Assembly (NCBI GenBank): GCA_010279815.1 | Contig: QEOQ01000503.1 | Span: 306,260-370,259 of the forward strand | Length of the DNA stretch: 64,000 nt | Direction: 5' to 3' | From: Brachionus plicatilis | Lineage: Eukaryota > Rotifera > Eurotatoria > Ploima > Brachionidae | In this document: one piece after another, positions 22,574 through 32,939 of the stretch | Layout: the number at the start of each line of letters is the position of its first letter | How positions within the stretch are numbered: position 1 is the stretch's first letter | Made by a program: the position numbers and the translations under genes | The notes under the pieces: model-generated | The model's database searches: none | What the model saw: the letters and a program-made list of their open reading frames with translations, nothing else | Told to the model about the DNA's origin: nothing

Positions 22574-23470
22574 TTAGTTGTTTGTATCCATCGTTCTTCT
22601 TAATAATACTTTCTGCATCATTAACAATAATATTTGTTTAATTATATATGATTTAACATTATCTATCGAAAGGTTTGGATATTTTTGTTTTATAAGTATT
22701 ACTTTTTGGTTAAATGATAGTTTTTTCCATTCGTAAAGTATCCTTTTGTTTTCTTCTTTAGATGTGAACATTTGGAGATTCATAATTTTCTTAATTGATT
22801 CAAAATGTTCCATTCTATATTGTGGTATATGAAAGTAAAGCATATATTTTTTTATTTTTTACTTTTTTTTAATACATTTGTATTACCAAAAATATAATTC
22901 ATTATTGTCTTCACAATGTTGCCTTAAATATTTAACGAGTTCACCATTAATAGGTTCTACTCATGAATATTTGGTAGGGTTTTCGCTAATTACCATGACT
23001 CCAAGAAATCCTTCTTCAGTTGACGGTAGGCCGCTCACAGGATCAATAGCAATTCTATCGAAAATACCCTTAATGGATAGTGTGTTTGTTCCTTAGCAAA
23101 TATCAAATGCCATTATATATATTGTTCGACGTCTCTGTCAGGGTTTTCCCATAAATATTCTGTCTTATTCTTTTAACTGTTGTTTCTTTTTGAAAGTGTC
23201 CTAAAACATGAGCTATCTCAATAGTTTTAGTTCGTAAATCTGGTCTTCGTACGATTAGTGAACAGCCTCTTTTGTCAAAGTAAAAAATGAAGCTTTTCTT
23301 TAGATAAAACATAAAGCGTGAAGCCTGATTCTCTTCTCGTTTAACTTGCTTTGTTGATAATCCAGGGGAATTTTTGCCATACCTAAATAAATTTAACAAA
23401 GTATATTTAATAGCATCGGAATTCCCATTTTTAGCCTTTTTCTATATATAATATTAAATTCGTATGTTTG
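22574..23470 (-). pseudogene. Ty3/gypsy integrase remnant
   Basis: Minus strand: near 23450 a scrap of RNase H (EFNIIY-like), then 23399-23103 with RYGKNSPGLSTKQVKREENQ, RRPDLRTKTIEIAHVLGHFQ and ETTVKRIRQN (integrase HHCC-region neighbourhood). A deletion follows, then near 23090-22880 the core block GIFDRIAIDPVSGLPSTEEG and FLGVMVISENPTKYS with a stop. 22843-22574 is a lysine-rich frame without recognised motifs. Together with the LTR this is the 3' part of one element with deletions and stops. Confidence 0.7.
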
Positions 23471-23498
23471 TAAGAAGATTTTCCATCTTCTTACAAAC
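23466..23498. repeat. 33-bp perfect hairpin
   Basis: GTTTGTAAGAAGA, a 7-base spacer TTTTCCA, and the exact inverse TCTTCTTACAAAC. The same words recur as a larger hairpin at 24150-24217, the other side of the minus-strand LINE piece. Confidence 0.85.
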
Positions 23499-23504
23499 AA
23501 GAAG

Positions 23505-24061
23505 AAGAAGAAATATCAAAACAAAGGCTGCAAACTCTTTTTTTTCTATTAAATGATTCCTCAGTTTTTTGAATTAAGAAGAAAAGATTATCTGATGTTC
23601 GCCGGTGTTTCCTAAATCCAGATTGCTCCTGGATAAGGAATGAATTTTGTACCAAATAATTGTATAATCTTAAATATACTATGCGTTCCAGTAGCTTTCC
23701 TAAACAACTCGTTGTACTTGTTGTAAAGAAGAGGCTTTTTTTGAATCATTGAAATGTTCGAGGTTTTCCACGCTTTAGGTACTAAACCTTCTCGAAGAGA
23801 TAACTTAAAAAGTTCTATGATTTCTATTAAAGAATTTCTAGGTAAGTTTTTTAACATTAAATTATGAATTTGGTCAGGTCCTGATGCCGCTTCATTTTTC
23901 AATCTTTTTAAAGCCACAATACATTCGTTTAAGCAAATTGGATCATTAAAATTACACTGGTTATTGTTTCTAAAGAAATCAGATTTAGAATTTAGTATTT
24001 CGATATCTTTCTCAGTATCAATTAAATCAGAATTAATGTATTTGCTCGAATTTAACAACAT
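23505..24061 (-). pseudogene. LINE RT fragment (inverted partner)
   Basis: Minus strand: SDLIDTEKDIEILNSKSDFF, LKRLKNEAASGPDQIHNLML, VPKAWKTSNISMIQKK, then a frame break, the RT block around QSGFRKHRR and an ending near KKRVCSLCFDIS. Nearly identical to residues 430-605 of the intact ORF2 at 38663-41479. Confidence 0.85.
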
Positions 24062-24149
24062 GTCGTTATGTATATACCGACATGTCGTTAAATAACCCTT
24101 TTAATGTTACAAGACCCTGTTAGTTTAGTTAATCTATTGTGAGGGAACT

Positions 24150-24217
24150 TGTTTGTAAGAAGATTTTCCATCTTCTTCTTCTTGTTTGTAAGTAGATGGA
24201 AAATCTTTTTACAAACA
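24150..24217. repeat. Hairpin of GTTTGTAAG(A/T)AGAT words
   Basis: GTTTGTAAGAAGATTTTCCA is followed by CTTCTTGTTTGTAAGTAGAT and an inverted ATCTTTTTACAAAC. A relative of the 23466-23498 hairpin. Confidence 0.65.
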
Positions 24218-24785
24218 AGATCCTTTAAATTATAGACCAATTAGTATAACGAGTTGTTTAGGAAAGCTACTGGAACGCATAGTATATTTAAGATTATACA
24301 ATTATTTGGTACAAAATTCACTCCTTATCCAGGAGCAATCTGGATTTAGGAAACACCGGCGAACATCAGATAATCTTTTCCTCTTAATTCAAAAAATTGA
24401 GGAATCATTTAATAAAAAAAAAAGAGTTTGCGGCCTTTGTTTTGATATTTCTAAAGCCTTTGATAGGGTTTGGCATGAAAGTTTACTTTTTAAATTGATT
24501 AAAATAAATCCACCTCATTACTTGACTAACTGGATTAGATCCTTTTTAGACTCTAGGACATTTAAGGTAAATGTGAATGAGCATCTGAGCGAAGAATATC
24601 AAATAACTGCAGGTGTTCCTCAAGGCTTAGTAATTAGTCCTCTTTTATTTAGTATATATATTAATGACATCCCCAAAAGAAACAAAACAAATAATGAATA
24701 CTCTCTGCTTTTCGCAGATGATCTAGTAACATTCTTCATTTATAACAAAAAGGGGAACCTAGAAAATAAGATTAATAAAAACCTC
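24218..24785 (+). pseudogene. LINE RT fragment (plus strand)
   Basis: Plus-strand copy of the same LINE: DPLNYRPISITSCLGKLLER, QSGFRKHRRTSDNLF, FDISKAFDRVWHESLLFKL, GVPQGLVISPLLFSIYIND and LLFADDLVTFF. The frame stays open for about 190 residues, but it is truncated at both ends and so cannot be active. Confidence 0.9.
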
Positions 24786-24794
24786 GGCTCCGTA

Positions 24795-24996
24795 TCAAAA
24801 TAGCAATTATTAAAATAGCAATTATCGAAATAGCTAAAAATTTACCTGAAATTTTTAATTTAATCAAATTAGCTAAATTAAAAATCGCTAAATGCCAATT
24901 AAAAATAGCTATAAACAAAATAGCTATAAACAAAAATAGCAATTATCAAAATAGCAATTATCGAAATAGCTAAAAATTTACCTGAGATTTTTATTT
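24795..24996. repeat. AAAATAGCAATTAT tandem repeats next to the gap
   Basis: Short words AAAATAGCAATTAT and CGAAATAGCTAAAAATTTAC recur at about 24797-24850 and 24935-24990, a roughly 140-bp period. The run reaches the assembly gap, so the array may be longer. Confidence 0.65.
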
Positions 24997-25553
24997 NNNN
25001 NNNNNNNNNNNNNNNNNNNNNNNNNNNNNNNNNNNNNNNNNNNNNNNNNNNNNNNNNNNNNNNNNNNNNNNNNNNNNNNNNNNNNNNNNNNNNNNNNNNN
25101 NNNNNNNNNNNNNNNNNNNNNNNNNNNNNNNNNNNNNNNNNNNNNNNNNNNNNNNNNNNNNNNNNNNNNNNNNNNNNNNNNNNNNNNNNNNNNNNNNNNN
25201 NNNNNNNNNNNNNNNNNNNNNNNNNNNNNNNNNNNNNNNNNNNNNNNNNNNNNNNNNNNNNNNNNNNNNNNNNNNNNNNNNNNNNNNNNNNNNNNNNNNN
25301 NNNNNNNNNNNNNNNNNNNNNNNNNNNNNNNNNNNNNNNNNNNNNNNNNNNNNNNNNNNNNNNNNNNNNNNNNNNNNNNNNNNNNNNNNNNNNNNNNNNN
25401 NNNNNNNNNNNNNNNNNNNNNNNNNNNNNNNNNNNNNNNNNNNNNNNNNNNNNNNNNNNNNNNNNNNNNNNNNNNNNNNNNNNNNNNNNNNNNNNNNNNN
25501 NNNNNNNNNNNNNNNNNNNNNNNNNNNNNNNNNNNNNNNNNNNNNNNNNNNNN
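24997..25553. other. Assembly gap (N run)
   Basis: 557 undetermined bases. Any reading frame spanning it is meaningless. Confidence 1.
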
Positions 25554-25619
25554 ACTCCTCACTTGGTCTCTAAAAAACATTACCAAAAAATCTTTAATTT
25601 GGCAAAAAATGGGTGAAAA

Positions 25620-26115
25620 AAATGTGTCTAGCCCACAAAAATGGTAGATTGTGGGTCTGCTAAAATTTTGAGATAAAAAGCAAAACGAAAAAGCCAAGTT
25701 GTTAAGTTTATCTCCAAAATGTGTCTCTTCAACTAAGAAACTATATGAAGAGACTGGTTCTGTCTCTGATCGAAGCCGTTCTGGTAGACCTCGGAAGCTA
25801 ACTTTAAGGGATGAAAATTACATTTTTAGAGAGATTAGAAAAGATCCTACATCTAGTTATCAAAAACTTGCCTCTGATTTTAATCTTACATTAAAGATAG
25901 CTAATAAAGATAAAAGTGGTATAAACAGAGACAGTTGCTGTTAATTGTAATTATAATAGTAAATAATAGTTACAAATGTTAAGAAGCAGTTATCTTGCCT
26001 CTGTATGAGACTCTAAGCCTTTTTTTTTTGGAGCAATCTCATAATTGTTAACCGCTTGGGTCTTAGAATTAAAATCAGTGGCAAGTTTTTGATAACTAGA
26101 TTTAGGAAGTAAATA
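25620..26115. pseudogene. Tc1-like transposase N-terminus, inverted pair
   Basis: Plus strand 25699-25890 encodes a helix-turn-helix piece with KLYEETGSVSDRSRSGRPRK and then DPTSSYQKLASDFN, as in Tc1-like transposases. On the minus strand 26110-26030 repeats the end of it (PKSSYQKLATDFNSKTQAVN). The DDE domain is absent. It is an inverted-repeat derivative. Confidence 0.7.
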
Positions 26116-26524
26116 AAATAAAGGCTATTAATTTTAATAAAATTATATTATTTAATAAATGATCACTTAATTTAGGAAATGTTCACTGTTGCCTTTTTTA
26201 TTTAATTTTTACTTTTTTGACCACAAAATTTTGAAAAGTGAAAGATTTGAGTATGATCAGAGCTTGATCACAAAACCAGGTTGACACAACTTATTTTACT
26301 TTGCATTTAATAATTTTTAAATTAGACATCAATTTATTTTTACAATTATTATTTTTACAATTCATGGCTTTTTAAAGAATTTTTGTTTTATTAGAGGGGT
26401 GAAAATTCAAGAAAAAAAAGAAAAATTGGACCCTTTTTTGTATATTTTAATTTTACTTGTAAAAACAGACTTGTTCATGTCAATTATTTATAAAAAAATT
26501 CCTTAATTGGAATAGAAAAAAATT

Positions 26525-26885
26525 TGAAAAAAAAAAGTTTTTTGAAGTTTTTAATCAAAATGTGTATATGTATAAGTCTTACTTTCAAAAAAAAGGTAGT
26601 AGGCTACAAAAATGGTGCTGACTGTGGTCAAATATTAAGAACTTATTTTTCAGGTCATTCAAAAGAAAAAGTTAAAGAACATTTGAGAATTTCAAACAAT
26701 CTATTGATTTGATGAAATATCTAATTGCATTACCTTTAGTAAATTAATATTAAATTTTTTTGGAAAATAACGAGAAAACTCATCTACTTAAAATTTTGTT
26801 AAAAGCTTATAATTTTTTTTAAAAGTAAGTTTTGTACATATACACATTCTGATTAAAAACTTCAAAAAACTTTATTTTTTTCATT
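26525..26885. repeat. Inverted-repeat element, about 60-bp arms
   Basis: Left arm near 26530-26595 and right arm near 26820-26885 share GTTTTTTGAAGTTTTTAATC and a following TGTGTATATGTA block in inverted order. The interior frame GYKNGADCGQILRTYFSGHS resembles the VDCGSAKILR words upstream of the Tc1-like piece at 25640, so it may be the same transposon family. Confidence 0.55.
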
Positions 26886-27282
26886 TTTTTTAATAAATGC
26901 CTCATTTTGAACGCTTTTTTTTAAATTTGTGCGTTGTATTCTAAGAAATGGGTGAAAAGGGAAAAGCAAATTTTTATTGAAAATGTTTTTATAATATATA
27001 TATATAAGCAGAATAACACGCACAAATTTTAAAGGCACTAAATTTCTACTTCACCAAATAATTATCAAATTCTTCACCAAAATAAATCACCAAAAAAATA
27101 TTAAAAAATGAACCAAATAAACATATTTTTCACCAAAACAATTTTATTTCACCAAAAAAAATATTATTTTTTCACCAAATTTATTAATTGTTTTAAACCA
27201 AAATAATATTTATTTCAACCAAAATAATAGTTTTTATCACCAATAATATTACAAATCAAACCAAAAAATAATTACTGAATTA

Positions 27283-27970
27283 TCAAGGCTTGTTTTGCCT
27301 TTGCAGGTCTTCCAGGTTTTCTTTTTTCGCCGATAGGAATATTTTTCGCTGATAATGGTATTTCACATTCAGGATTTTTGATATACCAATTAAGTATTTG
27401 CATCTACATGAACATTTTCCGTTCTTGAAATCGACTAAATCGGGTACTTTGACATATAGTAAAGGTTCGTGCTTTTTTTAATCCTCGAATTCATCCCAAT
27501 CACAATTAAGGTGAACAGTCATCCAGCTGCCAACATATGTTTGATCGATTTGTTGATTATTTTTTTTGCCGACAAAATATAACTTTATGTTATTGTTTAT
27601 TTTATTTTTAATGACTGGTTGAGGATTTGAATTGGTTTGCTTATTCCATTTTCGAATAATTCAATGATCGCTTCTTGGGTGCTTTTGGGTAATATGGATG
27701 TTATTTCATCACCATGTTCGTGTTGATTTTCATTTATGCATAGGACCACCTTGTTGTCATCACTCTTAATTAAAATGTAGGAATGCATCTGACACTTGCT
27801 GTTGCTGCATTTAAAAAATAATGTATTGCTCCATCGCTGGTATAATGCTTGCGTTGTTTTCTCCAATTGCTTATTTTAATGAGATATTCCAAAGCTTCAT
27901 CAAATAACTGATAATTGTTGTGCACGTTGTATACTTGACCTTTGCTTCTTTTCCTTTTTCTGTTCAATGT
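27283..27970 (-). pseudogene. MULE-like transposase: zinc finger, SWIM remnant, AT-hook
   Basis: Reading down the minus strand: RKRKRSKGQVYNVHNNYQLF; a WRKY/FLYWCH-type finger (FLKCSNSKCQMHSY ... NENQHEHGDE, C-x4-C ... H-x-H) spread over two frames with a frameshift near 27810; then, after a deletion of the DDE core, GSWMTVHLNCDWDEF, the SWIM-like FKNGKCSCRCKYLIG with shortened spacing and the final His replaced by Tyr; and the basic end GEKRKPGRPAKAKQAL. Finger, SWIM and AT-hook in this order fit MULE transposases. Not functional. Confidence 0.65.
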
Positions 27971-28242
27971 CTCAGATTCAATATCCTAATCTACATTATC
28001 ACTAGTATCTTGATAAACAAGTACGTTTTCACTTGATGACGATACTGTGTTATCTTGAATCACCGTTGTTGCCATCGTATCGATTGAGTTTCAATTGATT
28101 TTTTAAGGATTTGTGGTAAATTAACATAACGAAAAATACTGTTTATAATATTTTTGGTGAAAAAAATTGAACTGGTGAAGTATAAATTAATTTGGTTAAA
28201 TTAAGATTAATTTGGTTTAGAAATTTGGTCTATTTTGAATTG

Positions 28243-29230
28243 GGGATCAGGGGGAAAGTCCACCCGACTTTGAAATATCTTAAATGTTTTGTGTGACAAA
28301 AAAGTGTGAAAATAAATCGTGTGCGAAAAATTTTTTTATTCAAAATTTTTATTGGCTATTAGCAACCAATGAGAAAACAAAAAAAAACTAATTATGCCTA
28401 AAAAAATACAATTCGAGTGCAAAAAAGAAAATTGAAAGCAATAGATTATTGCGATAAAATCCCATGTCTTTTGTAAGAAAATCAAATGAATCAGAATTTA
28501 GTGATTTATGATGGGCTATTTTGCATAAAAATACACCACAGTCATATGAGTTTTTTGTGAAGTGAACCATATTCGTTTCGCGCTCTCTTGTTGACAGTGT
28601 TCAAAAATTTTAGTAAACGTACATCCAAATCTGTTACGTCATTGTGGCCGAAATGGGTAAGGTTTGATGAATATATTTCTTTACTCATTCCAACTGTTGT
28701 GACACTGGCTTTACAGTCGCTTTTTCGATGTAAGCTGCATTTCCAATATATGTTGCCGTTGTCCCGTAAAACCCACTTGATGAAAATATTTTGGTTGAGA
28801 TGAATCAAAGGATTACCTTGTATACTTTCTAGGAATTGTATGTTTTGCATTTTAAATTGTTATTTTTCAATGAAAATTCAAGTAAATAGTATTTAAATAA
28901 GTTTGCTTTATTTTTTAATTTTTATTTGATTAATTAATTAAAGATAAATGAACATTGTTCATTTATAATTTGCTTTATTAATTGATAAGTGTTACAAAAA
29001 TCAATTAAATTGAATTTTTGTAATATTGCAATTTTTGAAATCAATGAACGTTCTAATAATTTCATAATTTTGAAATTTCCAAGTTTCTTAATCTGTTCTC
29101 ACATATAGAAGATTAATATTTAATGAGGTAACACTGAATTATTAATGAACTTTCTTCCGGATCCATAAAAGTTACGACTTGTTTCTAGTGAGAAAGTGTT
29201 AATCAAAAAGTGGACAATCCCCCTATACCC
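28243..29230 (-). mobile_element. 988-bp MULE-like element with perfect 9-bp target duplication
   Basis: Direct repeat TTTGAATTG at 28234-28242 and 29231-29239, exact. Termini GGGATCAGGGGGAAAGTCCA and, inverted, GGGTATAGGGGGATTGTCCA. A 9-bp duplication with GGG ends fits the Mutator superfamily. It lies inside the CACCAAA element and carries FLYWCH and Ulp1 remnants in minus orientation. Confidence 0.85.
28388..28850 (-). pseudogene. FLYWCH zinc finger joined to Ulp1-type protease end
   Basis: The first frame (28850-28542) shows a FLYWCH finger: LESIQGNPLIHLNQNIF, then NGNIYWKCSLHRKSDCKA and THFGHND (Cys, Cys, His, His in the right order). The second frame (28570-28388) shows NSYDCGVFLCKIAHH followed by FDFLTKDMGFYRNNLL, the catalytic-Cys end of a C48/Ulp1 SUMO-protease domain. 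They overlap in different frames, and everything between (including any transposase core and the protease His and Asp) is gone, so it is an internal-deletion derivative. Carriage of Ulp1-like domains by MULEs is known in other lineages. Confidence 0.75.
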
Positions 29231-29384
29231 TTTGAATTGGTGGTTTGATTTGCACAGGGAATTGTGTTTTTTTGGTGTCAATTAAGAATAAATTTGCGAC
29301 AAAATACATTAATTAGGTGTTAAATTTTGGTAATCGAGTTTCGTCTTAGATTATATTTCTTTGGTAAACATTTTTATAATCGCA

Positions 29385-29470
29385 TGCGGGTTGAAAAGAA
29401 GGTTTTAGACCATTCTGAACTTCCCAAGGGCCACGGCCCTTAAATTATTTTTAAAATAAAATAAATAAAA
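29385..29470 (+). repeat. LINE/SINE tail with two hairpins
   Basis: GGTTTTAGACC (29401-29411) and AAGGGCCACGGCCCTT (29426-29441), then an AAATAAATAAA run. Same layout as the tails at 1779-1905 and 4165-4243. Confidence 0.65.
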
Positions 29471-29669
29471 AAATATTTTTTTGGTGAATAAAAAAAATAT
29501 TGTTGGTGAACGATAATTGTATGCCAATTTTAAAAAATGTGTGTTGAGAAAAAAAAGGTTGAACGCAGCAAAAAAAAAATATAAAAATGTGTGTTAGGAA
29601 ATTTAACGCAAATTTAACGGGTGTAACGCAGCAACTCTCAAATATTATTTATGTTTATTATAATTAAAG

Positions 29670-30134
29670 GTCGTTAATAAGCTTAAACGCTTCACTTATG
29701 ATGAAATAGCTAATTGTCATCTAATGCATATTTCATTAGGTTTCATGATACTCCTTAAAGAGTATCATTCATGTTTAGATGAGATTCTCAGCTCAAATAC
29801 TTTGATTAAAGCTAAATGGCTAATTAGCGATTTCAATTTATTAACTGATATTTTTCTCGATGAGATAGACATGGAAGGTTTAGAAAAATTCTTCAATAAA
29901 TCGACATGGAAAATAGTCAAATCTTTAATAGATCAAAAAGTAAAACATTTTTTTTGTCCAGTTTGTTCAAATGTTTGCTTAGAGGATTCCATAGAATGTG
30001 AAAACTGTAGATTTTGGAATCATTTTGATTGTGCCAAAGTAAGTAAATATTATCGAGCTGGAAAAGGTAAAAGTAGGATTTGCCAAAGTATGGTTTTGGA
30101 TGTGAGAGGAACAAGATTTACAAAATTTAACTGA
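29670..30134 (+). CDS. PHD-finger-like ORF, about 154 aa, origin unclear
   Basis: An open frame starts after a splice-acceptor-like TTAAAG at 29669; the first ATG is at 29724. Residues near the end show FFCPVCSNVCLEDSIECENC, followed by RFWNHFDCAKVS, a C-x2-C ... C-x2-C-x4-H-x2-C pattern as in PHD zinc fingers. The final CxxC pair is incomplete (SRICQS), so the finger may be broken. The upstream half (helical, leucine-rich) is not recognised. It lies between transposons and has no neighbouring host exons, so it may be an orphan exon, a transposon-borne PHD protein or a pseudogene. Confidence 0.4.
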   Translation, partial: VVNKLKRFTYDEIANCHLMHISLGFMILLKEYHSCLDEILSSNTLIKAKWLISDFNLLTDIFLDEIDMEGLEKFFNKSTWKIVKSLIDQKVKHFFCPVCSNVCLEDSIECENCRFWNHFDCAKVSKYYRAGKGKSRICQSMVLDVRGTRFTKFN

Positions 30135-30379
30135 TATCTATTATGTATAATTTTCATTTAATCAAAATTGAACTCTATAATAAATTTTTTTTTGCTTATT
30201 TTTTAAATTCCGCCAGTTTCGTCAATTCCGTAAATAAATTCCGGTGGAATTCTACTAAAAGACGGAAATTCCGCTTTTTAGTATATGTTTTACGGAATTA
30301 AAAAATTTTTTTACGATTTTTTTGGCGGAATTTGGGCCACGGAATTCCGTATTCCGCGTTCCGGATTCCGCATTTGAGG

Positions 30380-30480
30380 GACAACCTTTTATTAACTTTA
30401 ATTTTATTTATTTTTTATTTTATTTTTTAAATTATTCTGAAGGAGCTTTAGCTCGCAGAAAACAAATAAATAAATAAATA
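30380..30480 (+). repeat. LINE 3' tail (GAGC-TTTA-GCTC hairpin)
   Basis: CTGAAGGAGCTTTAGCTCGC at 30438-30456, then AAATAAATAAATAAA. Same tail as the intact LINE near 41690-41704. No coding part is attached, so it is a very short 5'-truncated insertion. Confidence 0.7.
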
Positions 30481-30600
30481 AAGATTAAAACTGAGGTGGT
30501 CAAGGCTAAAGCAAAAAAAGAAGAGGCAGCGTCGGATTTAATGAAGTTTTATGATCAAAATACAAAATTAGAAACTTTGAATAATCTAGCATTACTATGA
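30481..30600 (+). other. Short open frame of unknown origin
   Basis: KIKTEVVKAKAKKEEAASDL, then MKFYDQNTKLETLNNLALL and a stop. It follows a LINE tail directly. Charged and helical; no family recognised. Confidence 0.25.
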
Positions 30601-30756
30601 TTCTCTCAGTTACTCATTGATTACGTTTTAAAAAAATTTAATTTACTGGATATATTGATTAAACTATTTACATTTTTTATGTCATTTTAAAAAAGATATT
30701 TTGATATTCGTTATTTTAATTAAGTCATTTTGACACTTGTCATTTATTTATTTGTT

Positions 30757-31593
30757 TTCTGTACCGAGCTAGATCTCCTTCAGAATAAGTTAAAAAAAAT
30801 AATAAAATAAAAATAAAATAAAAATAAAATAAAATAAAATAAAAATAAAATTAAAGTTAATAAAATGAGATAAAAAAAATCATAAATAAAAGAATCGAAA
30901 TAAAGTAAATAAGCTAAAAAATGAAAGTTGAAAAGACATAAATAGGAATAGATTGTTACATGTTGCATATGTTTAAATAGTTCAAGTTTCAGGAAAAAAA
31001 GAAGAAATAGTAAGGTAGCAATTACACAATGGAGTTGGGTATTCAATATATCTTGATTCGAAACCTTCTTTGTATTCCTTCACCAGTCTTTCAACCAATG
31101 GAATTGAATGACTCAGTCCTGTCCCAACATATCTCTCACTCAATTCAAAAAGCCGATTCGAGACTGTTAGTAATTTTAGTTTATTAAAAGCCTCATGATG
31201 CACGATGTTGGAGGGAGTATCATATTTTAACTTAAGAATAGATCTGACTGCTGTATTCTGAATTGCTTGCAGTTTTTTGATATTATTTTCTGAAAATGAA
31301 TTTAAGCAAGGAAAAGAATAATCTAAAATTGATCCGACTAAGGATTTATAAAGATTTCCTAGTGTGTTTTGATTAAGACCCCATTTTTTGTTTGACAATA
31401 TCTTAATAATATTTAGCCTATTATTGCAGCGTTCTTTAATTTCGTCTACCAGTATATTAAAATTTAACTTAGAATCAAATTTAATACCAAGAAATTTGAT
31501 TTCTTTTTGGCTCACTATTCTGTTTCCATAAATTTTTAAGTTTAGATTATCACTCTCTTTTTTGTACCTGGAAAAGACTACTGAACACGTCAT
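30757..31593 (-). mobile_element. 5'-truncated copy of the intact LINE
   Basis: Encodes the last 200 residues of ORF2 with a protein sequence that looks identical to the end of 38663-41479 (ending CNCYLTISSFFPET), plus the same 3' UTR and the tail with CTAGATCTCCTTCAG. The start is lost. The near identity means recent insertion. Confidence 0.95.
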
Positions 31594-31599
31594 TCTAAT

Positions 31600-32340
31600 G
31601 CAATGCTTTTTTTATCTTTTTATTTTGAAACAGTGTCAATTTGACACATTTATTTTAATAACTGGTATTTTGATACTTTACCCTAGATAGAATACATAAT
31701 CAGGATCTCAATCAAGTTATTGTGTAAATTTACTAATTTGTATTTCCGCAAATTACTAAATTGACTTAGTAAATATGAAAATCAAAAAAAATATTAATTT
31801 TATTGAAATGCTTATTTACTGTTAAAATTTACAAATGTAATTTTTTTAGAAATTAGCTAATGTGTCCCAACATGAAAATGTGGAATCTAATTTAAAGAAA
31901 ATTGAACAAACTCATGTTCATAAAATCAAATTATAGAAGAATAGAAGAAATAGAAGAAACAAGAAGTCTAAAACAAGTAATGGAATTAGAAACGTAATTA
32001 AGCATAACGAGTTGAACGTGATATTGAAGTCTTAAGTCTTCCTAATAAAAAATCCAGTCGCCAATAATTTGCTCAAACTATGAAATAATTTAGCATAGCA
32101 AATACTAAAATACTAAAACATCATGATGTGTAGTTGTGTATCATGTAAGAATAAACAAAAGTAAAAATGTGAATTTCTTAGGTTTCTAGTTATTTACCTA
32201 ACTCTATTCAGTTAATTCCTAAAATTAAATTTCTTTTCAGTTAAATAACATTTCAAGTTTTATTTTAATTAACTCTTTTAATGGTCGAACAAATTGCCGA
32301 ATTTTTGTTATCGAAAACAGCTTGTGTAATTGTGCATATT
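31600..32340. other. Intergenic, nothing recognised
   Basis: AT-rich DNA between the LINE copy and H4-2 without a convincing ORF or repeat border. Confidence 0.45.
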
Positions 32341-32371
32341 CATATAATGCTTTATTTTTTAGATTTAATTT

Positions 32372-32387
32372 GGCCCTGAAAAGGGCC
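32372..32387 (-). terminator. Histone 3' stem-loop (H4-2)
   Basis: Minus strand GGCCCT-TTTC-AGGGCC, 32 nt after the stop. The downstream element AAAAAATAAAGC lies at 32349-32361. Confidence 0.95.
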
Positions 32388-32419
32388 GGGGTTGTTATGT
32401 GAAAATTGGAGATGTTTAT

Positions 32420-32925
<506 letters not shown>

Positions 32926-32939
32926 TCCTTTTTTTATTA

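Larger units (their letters stand above)
27013..29547 (-). mobile_element. Nested MULE-like element with CACCAAA-iterated ends
   Basis: The left end (27013-27260) and right end (29470-29547, plus 28140-28230) carry many TTCACCAAA/TTTGGTGAA words. Outermost AACACGCACAAATTTTAAAG and AACACACATTTTTTAAAATT are inverted partners. It contains a decayed transposase (27283-27970), the 988-bp element at 28243-29230 and a LINE tail near 29385-29470. Exact outer borders and target duplication are not settled. Confidence 0.55.

Noticed and set aside
22878..23096. 72-codon plus-strand frame
   Set aside because: Antisense of the gypsy integrase core.
24978..25697. Reading frame across the N run
   Set aside because: Undefined bases only; the same applies to all frames spanning 51371-51885.
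27020..27260. CACCAAA iterations as a CRISPR array
   Set aside because: Irregular spacing, AT-rich filler, mirrored at the other end of a transposon.
30780..31046. Leu/Phe/Tyr-rich minus frame (and the plus twin at 41415-41618)
   Set aside because: Translation of the T-rich LINE 3' UTR, not a membrane protein.
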